A stretch of DNA of 34,189 nucleotides from Aquibium sp. ELW1220 (GCF_030398385.1 NZ_JAOAOQ010000053.1:1-34189); one strand, 5' to 3'; positions 1 to 9,917 are shown, counted from the stretch's first letter. Numbers and translations are program-made. The notes: a model not told the origin generated them from the letters alone.

Positions 1-201
1 ATGGATGCGCCCGGCATCGGCCGGCACCAGAACCCGCACCACCTGCCGGAAATCATGGTCGCCCTCGTTCACCCGCGCCAGCGGCCCGAAGACGACGAGA
101 TGCGGCTCGAAGGGCTCGTCGGCCTGGCCGGATGCCGGCGCGAGCAGCAGCGCGGCCAGCGCTGCGCCGGCCAGCGACCGTCGAAGGCGCGCCGCCCTCA
201 T
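1..201 (-). CDS. Secreted protein of unknown function, 5' part only (cut by window edge)
   Basis: The reading frame starts with ATG at 201 on the minus strand and stays open to the window edge, giving the first 67 residues. The start overlaps the stop of the upstream LysM gene in an ATGA arrangement, so the two are very likely translationally coupled in one operon. Residues 1 to about 27 look like a Sec signal peptide: arginines in MRAARLRR, then an alanine/leucine-rich core, then a short polar end with ASGQA as a plausible signal peptidase I site. The exported part begins DEPFEPHLVVFGPLARV and shows no motif I recognise. I do not assign a function. Linkage to a peptidoglycan-binding protein suggests a periplasmic or envelope role, which is inference only. 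Confidence 0.6.
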   Translation of the reverse strand, partial: MRAARLRRSLAGAALAALLLAPASGQADEPFEPHLVVFGPLARVNEGDHDFRQVVRVLVPADAGRIH

Positions 202-2588
202 CGCACCAGCTCCACCTGGCTGACATTGCCGGCCACGTCGGCGAGTTCGACGACGATGGTGACGACGTCGCCTGCGGCGCGGCGCGGCAGCTCGACCGTG
301 CCCTGGTAGGATTTCCGCGCCCGGTTGTAGCGCAGAACGCCGTCCTTCTCCGCCGTGCCGGAGCGCACCGCGTAGCGCGAGGTCTGGGCGAGGCCCGATG
401 CATCGGTGGCGCCGATGCGGATCTGGAACAGCTCGGTCTCGCCGCGATCCTCGACGGAAATCTCCTGCGCGGTGATCGCCGGCCGCTCCGTGTCGTAGAC
501 GATGGTGCGCTTCTCGATGGTGACGAGCCCGACCGGACTGGTCGCGACGATCTCGATCGTGTTCGATCCCTGCACGAGCGCGACCTCGCCGGTGGCGATA
601 CCGGCTTCCATGGCGAAGGCCGTGCCATTGACGGCGACCCGGTTGGCCGGATCGGTTTCGAAGGAGAGGAGCAGCGCAGCGCTGGCCGTGACCTGGGGCA
701 GGGGCTCGGTCGGCCGCAGCCGCGGCGCCTCGTCGAGGATCGCCGCCGCGATCCTTTCCTCATAGGCGTAGCCGGAAACCGTCGTGACGCGGATCTCGAG
801 GTCTTCGCTGCGCGCCGACAGGGGCACGTTGAGCGCGAACCGCCCGTCGGCCGAAGCGATCGTCTCCGAGCGCGGCTTGCCGGCGCCGTCCAGCACCGAT
901 ACGCGCGCGCCTCCGATGACCGTGCCGGCGAGCGACAGCACGTCGTTGGCCGAAAGGAAGCGGCCGGCCGCGTCGCGGGGCAGGGTGCGGTCGTAGAGGA
1001 TGTCGGCGCGCAGGTCGGCGACGTAGTCGAAGGCGATCCGCCGCTCCGTCTCGTTGCCGGCCGTGTCGCGGGCGACGACCAAGACGTCGTTCAGCCCTTC
1101 CCGCGCGTCTATGGTGAGGTAGAAGCGCCCGCTCTGGTCGATGTCGGCTACCGCGCCGTCGATCATCACCGCAGCGCCCGCTTCCGTCTCGCCGGAGATG
1201 GTGACGGCGGCCTCGCGCAGCACGGCTCCGGGCTCGGGCGTCCTGATCTGCAGGAAGGGCGGGGTGTCGTCGGTGCGCAGCTCGAACTTGCGCACCGAGC
1301 TCATCTGGCCGGGCAGGCCGAAATCATCGAGCGCGGCGACGCGCCAGTAATAGGTCCCGGGCGGCAGCGGATGATCATCCAGCCGGTTGACCTCGATGCC
1401 CCACAGGCTATCGGCCATGCGGTCGAAGCGGCCGTCATGGGCAATCTCGATCCAGTAGCCGCCGCTTGTCTCCGCCGCGTCCCAGCCGAGGTCGACGCTG
1501 CCGCCATAGACCACTGCCTCGTCGGACGGTGCCTGCAGGGCGATGCGCGACTGGATGCCGATCTTGCGGCCGGGCTTCTGGCCGGGACGCACCACGGTAC
1601 CCTCGTTGCGCCCCAGCACCAGCGTCTCGTCGCCCGCCGTGATGGCGACCGGGCGCACGTCGTAGTTCGAGAACTTGGCGCCGTCGGCGTCCTGGCTGAC
1701 CCAGAAGCTGCCGGAATCGATCTTGGCGTCGACATTCTCGAGCTCGACCTCGAGCTGGTTGCGGTCGCTCTCCGTGGCCAGCAGCGCGTAGAAATCGCCC
1801 TCGACGAGGCTGATCTTGGCCTCCTCGCGCCGCCGCAACGGATCGACCCGCATGCGCTGGATGACGGCCTGCGAATTGGCGTTGAGCCGGAGCCGGCTGG
1901 CATCGCGGAACACCACCTGCGCGGTGGAGCGCGACAGCGTGCGCAGTTTCTCCTGCTCGTTGAGGATGGCGTTGAGGTCGCGCTCCGACCAGCTGTTCTC
2001 CGTCGTCTTCTGCCCTTCGACCCAGCCCTGGCGGTCGCTGAGTCGCGCTTCCGCCTCGACGTCGCGCTGCTCCTCGCTCTTCAGCCGCGCCGCCTCGGCC
2101 CGGTTGATGGCGCGCGACGACAGGTCGATGGCTGCGGCATAGACGCCCTCGCGGTCGCGCACCGTCGCCTCGTCGCGGAAATCGATGGCGTTGCGGATCA
2201 GGATCGGTGCGTAGAGCTGCGCGCCCGACTCGTTGGCGCGCTGGATCTCGGAGAGCGACGCGTCGAGCGCCGACGCCGACAGGCGTCTCTGGTTGCCCGG
2301 AAGCAGAAGCTCCTGGCCGATGGCGAGTTCGGTAATGTCGGCGACATTGTTGACGCTGAGGATGATCGGCCAGAGATCGGGATTGTCGAGATAGCGCTGC
2401 GACAAGGTCCGCAACCCGACGCCCGGCTCCAGCCTGATCTTGATGAACTCGTCGGCGCCGGGCGTGCCTGCCTGGGCGCGGGCCGGATCGGCACTCCCGC
2501 AGGCGAGCAACAGAGAAAGACAGCAGGCCCCGACCCCCGCAAGGCCCGCCCGCCGTCTCCCGCCCTGACGCTCGTCGCCGATCGTCAC
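198..2588 (-). CDS. LysM / FecR-like / Ig-like domain envelope protein, probable lipoprotein
   Basis: A 796-residue exported protein. With the GTG start at 2588 the N-terminus has a short basic region (RQGGRRR), a hydrophobic core and LLAC, a lipobox with Cys at about residue 30; ARA at about 36-38 could instead be a signal peptidase I site. The frame is open further up to 2630 (also GTG), but that would give an unusually long n-region. A LysM domain spans about residues 49-98 (IKIRLEPGVGLRTLSQRY, then a segment ending IGQELLLPG). A FecR-like domain follows at about 225-335 (key stretches SRLRLNANSQAVI, REEAKISLVEGDFYALL). A fibronectin/Ig-like segment comes at about 350-445 (GTYYWRVAALDDFG), then repeated Ig-like modules to the C-terminus. 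Known families indicate peptidoglycan binding by LysM; FecR-like domains are common in such rhizobial proteins. Its role is probably an envelope scaffold or sensor; no enzyme motif is visible. Confidence 0.85.
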   Translation of the reverse strand: MTIGDERQGGRRRAGLAGVGACCLSLLLACGSADPARAQAGTPGADEFIKIRLEPGVGLRTLSQRYLDNPDLWPIILSVNNVADITELAIGQELLLPGNQRRLSASALDASLSEIQRANESGAQLYAPILIRNAIDFRDEATVRDREGVYAAAIDLSSRAINRAEAARLKSEEQRDVEAEARLSDRQGWVEGQKTTENSWSERDLNAILNEQEKLRTLSRSTAQVVFRDASRLRLNANSQAVIQRMRVDPLRRREEAKISLVEGDFYALLATESDRNQLEVELENVDAKIDSGSFWVSQDADGAKFSNYDVRPVAITAGDETLVLGRNEGTVVRPGQKPGRKIGIQSRIALQAPSDEAVVYGGSVDLGWDAAETSGGYWIEIAHDGRFDRMADSLWGIEVNRLDDHPLPPGTYYWRVAALDDFGLPGQMSSVRKFELRTDDTPPFLQIRTPEPGAVLREAAVTISGETEAGAAVMIDGAVADIDQSGRFYLTIDAREGLNDVLVVARDTAGNETERRIAFDYVADLRADILYDRTLPRDAAGRFLSANDVLSLAGTVIGGARVSVLDGAGKPRSETIASADGRFALNVPLSARSEDLEIRVTTVSGYAYEERIAAAILDEAPRLRPTEPLPQVTASAALLLSFETDPANRVAVNGTAFAMEAGIATGEVALVQGSNTIEIVATSPVGLVTIEKRTIVYDTERPAITAQEISVEDRGETELFQIRIGATDASGLAQTSRYAVRSGTAEKDGVLRYNRARKSYQGTVELPRRAAGDVVTIVVELADVAGNVSQVELVR

Positions 2589-2900
2589 TCCCCAAATCCC
2601 CAACCGCGAAGCGATCTCAGCCAGGACCACTCGTTACTGTTTACTCGTTGGTAACCATACGGAATGCGGCCGCCGGAATCCAGCCGCAAAATCGGCGGAA
2701 AACGACAGGGAAATGTCCCAGAACAGGACAGAATTCAGGGACTTGGCCCGGAAACCGCAGGTGGGGGAGAAGGCGGCCGCCGGCTCGCGCGTCAGCCGCA
2801 ACCCGGCCAGGGCGCGCCGCCATGCGCACGCGACAAGGCGCCGCGGCGACGTGCGGATGCCGGCTGCGCGCGTCCGCAACAGCGCGCAGATGGGGGGTCG
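2589..2900. other. Upstream region of the LysM gene, no gene seen
   Basis: No coding frame here looks real. The only structure I see is a direct repeat ACTCGTT at 2629-2635 and 2643-2649 (14 bp apart) next to the possible upstream GTG start at 2630. Read on the minus strand it gives two AACGAGT words. These could belong to a promoter or regulator site for the LysM gene. The rest is GC-rich spacer behind erpA. Confidence 0.3.
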
Positions 2901-3251
2901 TCAGACGGAGAAGCTGGTCCCGCAGCCGCAGGAGGCGACGGCGTTCGGGTTCCTGATCTGGAACGACTGGCCGATCAGGTCGTCGACGAAGTCGATCACC
3001 GAGCCGCCCATGTAGATCAGCGACATCTCGTCGATAAGCACCGTCGCGCCGTCGCGCTCGATCGCCACGTCGTCGTCGTTGCGTTCGCCGGTCAGGTCGA
3101 ACTTGTAGGAGAAGCCGGAACAGCCGCCGCCCTCGACGGAGACGCGCAGCGCGGTCTTGTCGGCCTCGTCCGCGACGATCCGGGCGATCCGCTTCGCGGC
3201 CGCCTCGGTCAGTTCCACGCCCTTCATCGAAATCTTGGCGTCGCTGCCCAT
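2901..3251 (-). CDS. erpA: Iron-sulfur cluster insertion protein, A-type carrier (ErpA/IscA family)
   Basis: A 116-residue protein of the HesB/IscA family. These proteins bind an Fe-S cluster (or iron) and hand it to apo-enzymes in the cytoplasm. The three ligand cysteines sit in the family positions: one in [11 protein letters not shown] and two in the C-terminal [10 protein letters not shown]. The start ATG at 3251 is chosen because AAGGTG lies about 8 bases upstream and the conserved [16 protein letters not shown] begins just after it. A 15-residue upstream extension (ATG at 3296) is open but has no family similarity. The gene diverges from dgt across 69 bp, which must hold both promoters. 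In rhizobia an A-type carrier beside dgt is usually called ErpA; SufA or IscA cannot be fully excluded by sequence alone. Confidence 0.88.
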   Translation of the reverse strand: MGSDAKISMKGVELTEAAAKRIARIVADEADKTALRVSVEGGGCSGFSYKFDLTGERNDDDVAIERDGATVLIDEMSLIYMGGSVIDFVDDLIGQSFQIRNPNAVASCGCGTSFSV

Positions 3252-3320
3252 GGCATCACCTTGCTTTTGCGCTACGACGATAGGTATGAAGCGCATCGGG
3301 GCAAGTCAACCGGCAGGGGC

Positions 3321-4541
3321 ATGAGCGCGCAAGGGCCACGCGACGACATCGGCTATGGCTATCGGCCCCGCGCCGTCTATGCCTGCGACCCGGCGGTGAC
3401 GCGCGGGCGCTTCTATCTCGAGCCGGAGAGCCCGACGCGCACGCCGTTCCAGCGCGACCGCGACCGCATCATCCATTCCACCGCCTTCCGCCGGCTGAAG
3501 CACAAGACGCAGGTCTTCTTCGCCCACGAGGCCGACCACTACCGCACCCGTCTCACCCATTCCATCGAGGTCGCGCAGATCGCCCGGGCGCTCGCCCGCG
3601 CGCTGCGCCTCGACGAGGATCTCGCCGAGGCCGTGGCGCTGGTGCATGATTTCGGTCACACGCCCTTCGGCCATACCGGCGAGGACGCGCTGCATGCGAA
3701 GATGGCGCGCTTCGGCGGCTTCGACCACAATGCCCAGGCGCTGCGCGTCGTCACCAGGCTCGAGCGCCGCTATGCCGAGTTCGACGGGCTGAACCTGTCC
3801 TGGGAGACGCTGGAGGGCCTCGTCAAGCACAACGGTCCGCTGGTCGGTCCGGACGGGGAGGGGCTGAAGGCGCCGCTGCCGCAGTCGATCCGCGACTTCG
3901 ACGCGCTGTTTCCGCTCGACCTCGGCGGCTTCGCCTCGCTGGAAGCGCAGGTGGCCGCCATCGCCGACGACATCGCCTATGACGCGCACGACATCGACGA
4001 CGGGCTGCGCTCGGGCCTTCTGACGCTCGACATGCTGGAGGGGCCCGCCTTCACCGCCGAGCTGCTCGCCATCGTGCGCGGTCGCTACCCGGCGCTCGAC
4101 CCGGTCCGCACCGGCCACGAGCTGATGCGGCGCCAGATCACGCGGATGGTGGAGGACGTCATCGCCGAGGCGCAGGCGCGCCTTGCCGAGCTCGATCCTG
4201 CGTCGCACGAGGCGGTCCGCGCCGCGCCGCGCGCCATCGCAGCCTTCTCGCCGGACATGCAGGCGAAGGAGAAGGAGCTGAAGGCCTTCCTCTACGCCAA
4301 TCTCTACCGCCATCCCGACGTCATGACGGTGCGGGCGCGGGCCGAGCGCATCGTCACCGACCTGTTCGACGTCTATTTCGACGATCCGCAGACCATGCCC
4401 GAAGGCTGGCGCGGCATCCTTGCGCGGGCGGGAGACGCGGTGAAGGCCCGGCATGTGGCCGATTTCCTGGCGGGCATGACCGACACCTACGCGCTCAAGG
4501 AGCACCGGCGGCTGTTTGACCATACGCCCGATATCGGATAG
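3321..4541 (+). CDS. dgt: Deoxyguanosinetriphosphate triphosphohydrolase-like protein (HD domain)
   Basis: A 406-residue dNTP triphosphohydrolase of the HD superfamily, expected to split dNTPs into deoxynucleoside and triphosphate in the cytoplasm. Metal-binding residues are visible: H80 in [16 protein letters not shown]109 and D110 in [19 protein letters not shown], and the later Asp within [15 protein letters not shown]. The N-terminal block [20 protein letters not shown] is typical of the short (type 2) Dgt-like group. The ATG at 3321 is the first start after the divergent intergenic region and gives the usual N-terminus; the frame is open further upstream, across erpA, but without family similarity. 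It is followed 57 bp later by argS, an order conserved in Rhizobiales. Substrate preference among dNTPs cannot be read from the sequence. Confidence 0.92.
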   Translation: MSAQGPRDDIGYGYRPRAVYACDPAVTRGRFYLEPESPTRTPFQRDRDRIIHSTAFRRLKHKTQVFFAHEADHYRTRLTHSIEVAQIARALARALRLDEDLAEAVALVHDFGHTPFGHTGEDALHAKMARFGGFDHNAQALRVVTRLERRYAEFDGLNLSWETLEGLVKHNGPLVGPDGEGLKAPLPQSIRDFDALFPLDLGGFASLEAQVAAIADDIAYDAHDIDDGLRSGLLTLDMLEGPAFTAELLAIVRGRYPALDPVRTGHELMRRQITRMVEDVIAEAQARLAELDPASHEAVRAAPRAIAAFSPDMQAKEKELKAFLYANLYRHPDVMTVRARAERIVTDLFDVYFDDPQTMPEGWRGILARAGDAVKARHVADFLAGMTDTYALKEHRRLFDHTPDIG

Positions 4542-4598
4542 GCGGAGCCCGCTAACGGCGCAGCCCCGCCGGCATCTCCAGTTTCCGGAAGACGACCG

Positions 4599-6356
4599 AT
4601 GAACATCTTCGCCGATTTCCACGATCGGATCAGCAAGGCCATAGTCTCGCTCGGCCTGACCCCCGTCGACGGGTCCGACCTGTCGCTGGCCCGCGTCACC
4701 GTCGAGCCGCCGCGCGATGCCGCCCATGGCGACCTCGCCACCAACGCCGCCATGGTCCTGTCCAAGGCCGTCGGCGAGAATCCGCGCGCGCTGGCCCAGA
4801 AGATCGCCGACCGCCTGAAGGACGAGCCCGACGTCTCGCGCGTCGACATCGCCGGTCCCGGCTTCATCAACCTCGCGCTCAGCGACGCCTTCTGGCAGGC
4901 GCGGCTGCGCGAGATCCTCGCCGCCGGCCTCGACTACGGCCGCTCCACCGTCGGCGCCGGCCGCCGCGTCAACGTCGAATACGTCTCGGCCAACCCGACC
5001 GGCCCGATGCATGTCGGCCATTGCCGCGGCGCCGTCGTCGGCGACACGCTGGCCAACCTGATGGCTTTCGCCGGCTACGACGTCGTCAAGGAATACTACA
5101 TCAACGACGCCGGCTCGCAGATCGACGTGCTCGGCCGCTCCGCACTGCTGCGCTACCGCGAGGCGCTTGGCGAGAACATCGGCGAGATCCCGGCCGGGCT
5201 CTACCCGGGCGACTATCTGAAGCCGGTCGGCCAGGCGCTGCTCGACGAATACGGCTCGGGCCTGCTCGGCATGGCCGAGGCGAAGGCGCTGGAGATCGCC
5301 AAGGACAAGGCGATCGAGATGATGATGGAGATGATCCGCGGCGATCTCGCCGCTCTCAACGTCCACCACGACGTCTTCTTCTCCGAGCGCAGCCTGCATG
5401 CCGGCAATGGTGGCAAGATCCGCTCGGCCATCACCGACCTGACGCTGTCGGGCCATGTCTACAAGGGCAAGCTGCCGCCACCCAAGGGCCAGAAGCCGGA
5501 GGACTGGGAGGACCGCGAGCAGACGCTGTTCCGCTCCACCGAGGTCGGCGACGACATCGACCGGCCGCTGGTCAAGTCGGACGGCGCCTTCACCTATTTC
5601 GCCGCCGACGTCGCCTACATGAAGGACAAGTATGCGCGCGGCTTCGAGGAGCTGATCTTCGTGCTCGGAGCCGATCATGGCGGCTACGTCAAGCGCCTCG
5701 AGGCGCTGGGCCGGGCGCTTTCGGGCGGGTCGCTCAAGATCGAGGTCCTGCTGTGCCAGCTCGTGCGGCTCTACCGCGATGGCGAGCCGGTCAAGATGTC
5801 GAAGCGGTCCGGCGATTTCGTCACCCTGCGCGACGTCGTCGACGAGGTCGGCCGCGACCCGATCCGCTTCATGATGCTCTACCGCAAGAACGACGCGCCG
5901 CTCGACTTCGATTTCGCCAAGGTCACCGAGCAGTCGAAGGAAAACCCGGTGTTCTACGTGCAGTACGCGTCCGCGCGCTGCCATTCGGTGTTCCGTCAGG
6001 CGGCGGAGCATTTCCCCGGCGCCGACTTCGACCGCGCCACGCTCTCGGCGGCGGTGGATTCGCTCGCCGACGAGGCCGAGATCGCCATGGTGCGCAAGCT
6101 CGCCGAATACCCCCGCATCGTGGAGGCGGCCGCCGCCGCGCATGAGCCGCACCGCATCGCTTTCTACCTCTACGAAGTCGCCAGCGCCCTGCATGCCCTG
6201 TGGAACCGCGGCACCGACAATCCGGACTTACGTTTTCTTAAGGTTAACGATCCAGTATCGACCAACGCCAGACTAGGGCTGGTGCGGGCCGTACTTGACG
6301 TCTTGACGTCGGGGCTCGGGCTCCTCGGTGCTGATGCTCCAGAGGAAATGCGCTGA
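4599..6356 (+). CDS. argS: Arginyl-tRNA synthetase
   Basis: A 585-residue class I aminoacyl-tRNA synthetase that charges tRNA-Arg. The N-terminal additional domain covers roughly residues 1-110. The HIGH signature is HVGH at 138-141, inside [20 protein letters not shown]. The KMSKS loop is KMSKR at about 399-403, followed by [18 protein letters not shown]. The C-terminal helical anticodon-binding domain contains [20 protein letters not shown]. Length is normal for the family. GGAAG about 10 bases before ATG 4599 can serve as ribosome binding site. Near the 3' end the codons for LRFLKVND (6228-6250) are strikingly AT-rich, including TTA for Leu, for this genome, perhaps because a regulatory site for the next gene is embedded there. 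Confidence 0.97.
   Translation: MNIFADFHDRISKAIVSLGLTPVDGSDLSLARVTVEPPRDAAHGDLATNAAMVLSKAVGENPRALAQKIADRLKDEPDVSRVDIAGPGFINLALSDAFWQARLREILAAGLDYGRSTVGAGRRVNVEYVSANPTGPMHVGHCRGAVVGDTLANLMAFAGYDVVKEYYINDAGSQIDVLGRSALLRYREALGENIGEIPAGLYPGDYLKPVGQALLDEYGSGLLGMAEAKALEIAKDKAIEMMMEMIRGDLAALNVHHDVFFSERSLHAGNGGKIRSAITDLTLSGHVYKGKLPPPKGQKPEDWEDREQTLFRSTEVGDDIDRPLVKSDGAFTYFAADVAYMKDKYARGFEELIFVLGADHGGYVKRLEALGRALSGGSLKIEVLLCQLVRLYRDGEPVKMSKRSGDFVTLRDVVDEVGRDPIRFMMLYRKNDAPLDFDFAKVTEQSKENPVFYVQYASARCHSVFRQAAEHFPGADFDRATLSAAVDSLADEAEIAMVRKLAEYPRIVEAAAAAHEPHRIAFYLYEVASALHALWNRGTDNPDLRFLKVNDPVSTNARLGLVRAVLDVLTSGLGLLGADAPEEMR
6228..6250 (+). promoter_or_regulatory. AT-rich element embedded in the end of argS (candidate regulatory site)
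   Basis: The 3' end of argS contains TTACGTTTTCTTAAGGTTAA, with two TTAA words and rare codons, in a gene otherwise close to 65-70% GC. It lies about 210-230 bp upstream of the start of the SPOR gene. The spacing does not match the canonical CtrA site (TTAA-N7-TTAA), so I only call it a candidate binding site or promoter part. Confidence 0.25.
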
Positions 6357-6458
6357 AAAGCCCGAAAACCCGCCACCTTTCGCCCACATTGCGCTGGTAA
6401 CGACCGAAAGTTCGCTGCGACTCCGTCGCGCGGACAACTGCGAGTGCGGGGACGACGA

Positions 6459-9400
6459 ATGGCAGATCTTAAGCATCTCAAGGTGCAGCCTCTCGGCGGA
6501 AACGGCGACGGTGATCCGCTGGCCGAGCTGACGCGCATCATGGGAATGAACCCGCCGTCTTCCGCTTCGCGCGATGCGGCATCCGAGGATTTCGGGATCG
6601 ACCTCGAGCGGGAAATGCTCGGTGATTTCGGTGCCAACGACAGCCGTCCGCCGGAGGCGGCGGCAGTGCGCGCCGCGCCTGCGCCCGACGCGCCGATCCG
6701 GACCTTTGCGCCGCCATCGAACGACAGCTGGAAGTCGGCGTTCAGCGACCTGGCGCCCTTGGCGCCCGCGGTGACGTCGGCGCCGGCCGAGCCGGTGCGT
6801 CCGGCCTCCGCGCCGATTGCCGGAACCGCAAGACCGGCCGCTGCACAGCCGAGCCAGTCTCCGCGGCCGGGCGTGCCCGCAGAACCGCCCGTCCTTCGCA
6901 GCGACTGGAGCGCCCCTCGGGCGCCCGAGCCTGTTGCCGCGCCTGCCGCCGACAAGGCGGAAGAGGATCCCTTCGAACGGCTCGCCGCCTTCTCCCGCCA
7001 GTGGCTCGATCGCCGGCAGGCCGATTCGCCTGCCGAGGGGACCCGGCCTGCCGGAACCGGTTTCCGGATGCCCGAACAGCCGGCCGGACCCGTTTCCGCC
7101 GTGCCGTCCGCCGGGCGGCAGTCCGCGCCGCCGATTCCCGTGCTTCGGCCCGCGGCGCCGGCCGCAGCGGCATCGCCCGCTCCCTCTTCGCCCGCTGTTC
7201 CCACGTCGCCCCCCGTTGCAGCTTCGCCCGTGGCGTCGTCGCCCGCTCCGGCGCAGCAGGCCGTCCCGGCACGGCAGCAGCCCGCTGACGAGCAGCCGGC
7301 CGCTCCGGCCCGCATGATCGAGTCCGTCGCTGCGCCCGAGGACAAGATCTTCGATCCCTTCGCGGAACTCGTTGCCATGGCCGGCCATGCCCGCCCGGCC
7401 GCAAAGCCGGAGGCCCCGAAAGCGGAGGTCCCGAGGGCGGAGGCCGCTGCCGGTCCGGCCGCGCCGCAGCGGCAGGGCACGGCACCGGCTGCAGGCGCTG
7501 CACCGGACGCGGGCCTGCACAACCAGTCCTTCATCGCCAATCCGTCCATCATAGCGCGCCGCACCAACTGGCAGTCGGTGCCGGGCGGAGCTGCCGCGGT
7601 AACGCCGCGCGAAACGCCGGCTGCCGCCGCCCCCGTTGTGCCCGTCTCCTTGCCGGCCGCGCCCGCCGCCGAAGCCGCCGCACCTGCGGAGCCGGAGCCG
7701 GTCGAGGCATCGGCTGCCGATTTCGACGTGTCCGCGGCCGACCCGCATGCCGGCGCCGTCTCCCCGGTGCGGCAGGAAGAGGCTCCGGCCGAACCGAATG
7801 CCGCGCCAGACCCGACCTGGGACGCGATATCGGACTGGGTGAACCGTCCGAGCGAGCGGAACGGCATGCCCGCGCAGGGCGCCGACGAGGGGGACGACGA
7901 CCTCGACGACGACTTCTTCTTCCGCAAGGACACCGCAGGGTCCGAAATCCTCCCGCCCGTCGCGCGGATTCCGGAGCTTGCGCCTCAGGTCTCGGACCAG
8001 GAGGATTTTTCGGACTTCGGCGACGACTTCGATCTTGAGAGCCTGCTGCGCAGTGAGCTCGAAGGCGAGGGGCTGCGCTCCGGTGCCGCCCAGGTAGACA
8101 ACCCGGCCGCCGAGCCCGTATCGGCCGCCGCGCCGACTGCGCCCGTCGAGGCGCGTTCCGTGCAGCCGGCGTCGGACGGACCCGCCGACGAACCGGCGGC
8201 GGCGCGGGATAGCGCCCCGCAGGAGGCCGTTCCGGCGATGATTGCCGATCTTGCACGCGACGACGACACCGACGGGCCGGCCGGTATCCGCGACGACGGA
8301 GGCATGCCGGAGGTCGATACGGTCGAGGTGCCCATGGCGCGCTATGTCGTCGCCGACGAGATCGATCTCCCCGAACTCGCGGTCGAGGACGAGATTCCGC
8401 AGGCGGTCGCGGCCGACGACATCGACGCCGATTTCGGCGGCGGGTTCGAGGATCGTGCCGAGACGCGCCCCGCCTCTGTCATGGCGGGTGCTGCGGCGCC
8501 GTCGGTGACGAGCGAGGGCTGGTCGCGTGTGTCGCCGCGCCAGCCGGAGCCCGGGCGTGGTGGCCGGGACGAAGCCGTGGACGATCTCGATGCCGCCTTC
8601 GATGAAGCGGTCCGGTCCTGGGCGGATGCCGAGAGCGAGAAGGACATCATGGCCGAGCGCGGCGCGGCGCCCGCCTGGCTCAGCATGCGGCCGGATGCCG
8701 GCGCCGTCGACGACGATGATGGTTTCGATCCGGAATACCATCCCGTTCCGGCCTCTTCGCAGGAAGCCCGCCCGGTCCAGCGGCGCCGCGGTTTCGTGGC
8801 TGCGGCAGTGGTCGCCGGCGTCGCGGTTCTGGGGGGCATCGGCGCCTTCGCCCTGTCGCTCGGCGGCGGCGGTGGCGACGACGAACCGGTGCTCGTCCGT
8901 GCCGATCCCGATCCGGTCAAGGTCAAGCCGGAGCAGCCTGGCGGTGCCACGGTGCCCAACCAGGACAAGGCGGTCTACGAGCGCTTCACGTCTGGCGACT
9001 CCGCCACGCAGACGTCTCAGGAGAAGCTCCTCTCCACGCAGGAAGAGCCCGTCAATCTGGCGGTCCGCACGGTGCCCATCACCGCGCCTGCCCCCCTGAT
9101 CGACCCCACGGAGGCCGAATCGGCCGATGAGTTGCCGGGCGCTTTCGGCCAGGGCGCCGATGCCGCCGGGCTCAAGTCCGAAGATCGGGTCGAAGCGGCC
9201 GACGAGATCGACAACGCGCTGGCCGGCGAGGTCGCCGTCGTCACGCCGCGGCGCGTCCGCACCATGGTGGTTCGCCCCGACGGAACCATGGTTCCGCGCG
9301 AGGAGCCGCTTGAAGAGGCGCCGTCGGTCGTGGCCGCCATTGCCGAGCCGGAGCCGGAAGCGCCCGCGCCTCTGGCGCAGGCACCGATTCGCACCAGTCC

Positions 9401-9917
9401 GGCTGCGCCGCCAGCGGCCTCGACGGCTGCGCCTGCCGACAATGCCGCCGCGACGCCGGCTCCCGCGACCGAAACCCCCGCGCGGCAGGAGCCGCCGGTG
9501 CGCAGGGTGGAGACGTCGACGATCACCCGCGAGCAGGCGACTCCGGTCCGCGGCCCCGTCGCCCCGGCGCGTCCGTCCGACCAGCCCGTCGACATCGTCG
9601 GCAATGCCGGTGCTGCTGCGCAGGGAACGCAGGTCGCTGCCGCGCAGCCGGTCCCGGCCGTTACCGCGCAGAGCAGCGAATGGGTCATGCAGATCGCTTC
9701 CCAGCCGTCGCCGGAAGGCGCGCAGGCGAGCTATGCCGACCTGTCGCGCCGCTTCGCCTCCGTGCTCAACGGACGCGGCGTCAACATCGTCAAGGCCGAG
9801 ATCGCGGGGAAGGGCACCTTCTGGCGCGTCCGCATCCCCACCGGCTCGCGCGCCGACGCCAACGCGCTGTGCGAACGCTACAAGGCCGCCGGCGGCAGCT
9901 GCTTCGTGTCGAGGTAG
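6459..9917 (+). CDS. SPOR-domain membrane protein, very long and disordered (cell division/peptidoglycan binding)
   Basis: A 1152-residue bitopic membrane protein. Residues 1 to about 775 are cytoplasmic, dominated by Ala/Pro-rich low-complexity sequence with scattered acidic blocks such as EGDDDLDDDFFF. One transmembrane segment lies at about 778-800 (FVAAAVVAGVAVLGGIGAFA), preceded by RRR, placing the C-terminus in the periplasm. After another Pro/Ala-rich linker a SPOR domain occupies about 1073-1152, starting SSEWVMQIASQPS and ending GGSCFVSR. SPOR domains bind denuded glycan strands at the division septum. The ATG at 6459 follows GGGGACGACGA; a GTG at 6444 is also in frame. Position between argS and nagZ is conserved in Rhizobiales. 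The topology resembles FtsN, but the protein is more than three times longer and I do not claim orthology. Confidence 0.88.
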   Translation: MADLKHLKVQPLGGNGDGDPLAELTRIMGMNPPSSASRDAASEDFGIDLEREMLGDFGANDSRPPEAAAVRAAPAPDAPIRTFAPPSNDSWKSAFSDLAPLAPAVTSAPAEPVRPASAPIAGTARPAAAQPSQSPRPGVPAEPPVLRSDWSAPRAPEPVAAPAADKAEEDPFERLAAFSRQWLDRRQADSPAEGTRPAGTGFRMPEQPAGPVSAVPSAGRQSAPPIPVLRPAAPAAAASPAPSSPAVPTSPPVAASPVASSPAPAQQAVPARQQPADEQPAAPARMIESVAAPEDKIFDPFAELVAMAGHARPAAKPEAPKAEVPRAEAAAGPAAPQRQGTAPAAGAAPDAGLHNQSFIANPSIIARRTNWQSVPGGAAAVTPRETPAAAAPVVPVSLPAAPAAEAAAPAEPEPVEASAADFDVSAADPHAGAVSPVRQEEAPAEPNAAPDPTWDAISDWVNRPSERNGMPAQGADEGDDDLDDDFFFRKDTAGSEILPPVARIPELAPQVSDQEDFSDFGDDFDLESLLRSELEGEGLRSGAAQVDNPAAEPVSAAAPTAPVEARSVQPASDGPADEPAAARDSAPQEAVPAMIADLARDDDTDGPAGIRDDGGMPEVDTVEVPMARYVVADEIDLPELAVEDEIPQAVAADDIDADFGGGFEDRAETRPASVMAGAAAPSVTSEGWSRVSPRQPEPGRGGRDEAVDDLDAAFDEAVRSWADAESEKDIMAERGAAPAWLSMRPDAGAVDDDDGFDPEYHPVPASSQEARPVQRRRGFVAAAVVAGVAVLGGIGAFALSLGGGGGDDEPVLVRADPDPVKVKPEQPGGATVPNQDKAVYERFTSGDSATQTSQEKLLSTQEEPVNLAVRTVPITAPAPLIDPTEAESADELPGAFGQGADAAGLKSEDRVEAADEIDNALAGEVAVVTPRRVRTMVVRPDGTMVPREEPLEEAPSVVAAIAEPEPEAPAPLAQAPIRTSPAAPPAASTAAPADNAAATPAPATETPARQEPPVRRVETSTITREQATPVRGPVAPARPSDQPVDIVGNAGAAAQGTQVAAAQPVPAVTAQSSEWVMQIASQPSPEGAQASYADLSRRFASVLNGRGVNIVKAEIAGKGTFWRVRIPTGSRADANALCERYKAAGGSCFVSR

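Noticed and set aside
132-2654. Very long plus-strand open frame (840 codons) opposite the LysM gene
   Set aside because: It mirrors the minus-strand gene in a GC-rich genome; the translation has no domain, while the minus strand gives LysM and FecR-like domains with a signal peptide.
3306-6194. Long minus-strand open frame opposite dgt and argS
   Set aside because: Its translation is the Arg/Asp/Val-rich shadow usual opposite GC-rich genes; dgt and argS with their catalytic motifs occupy the plus strand.
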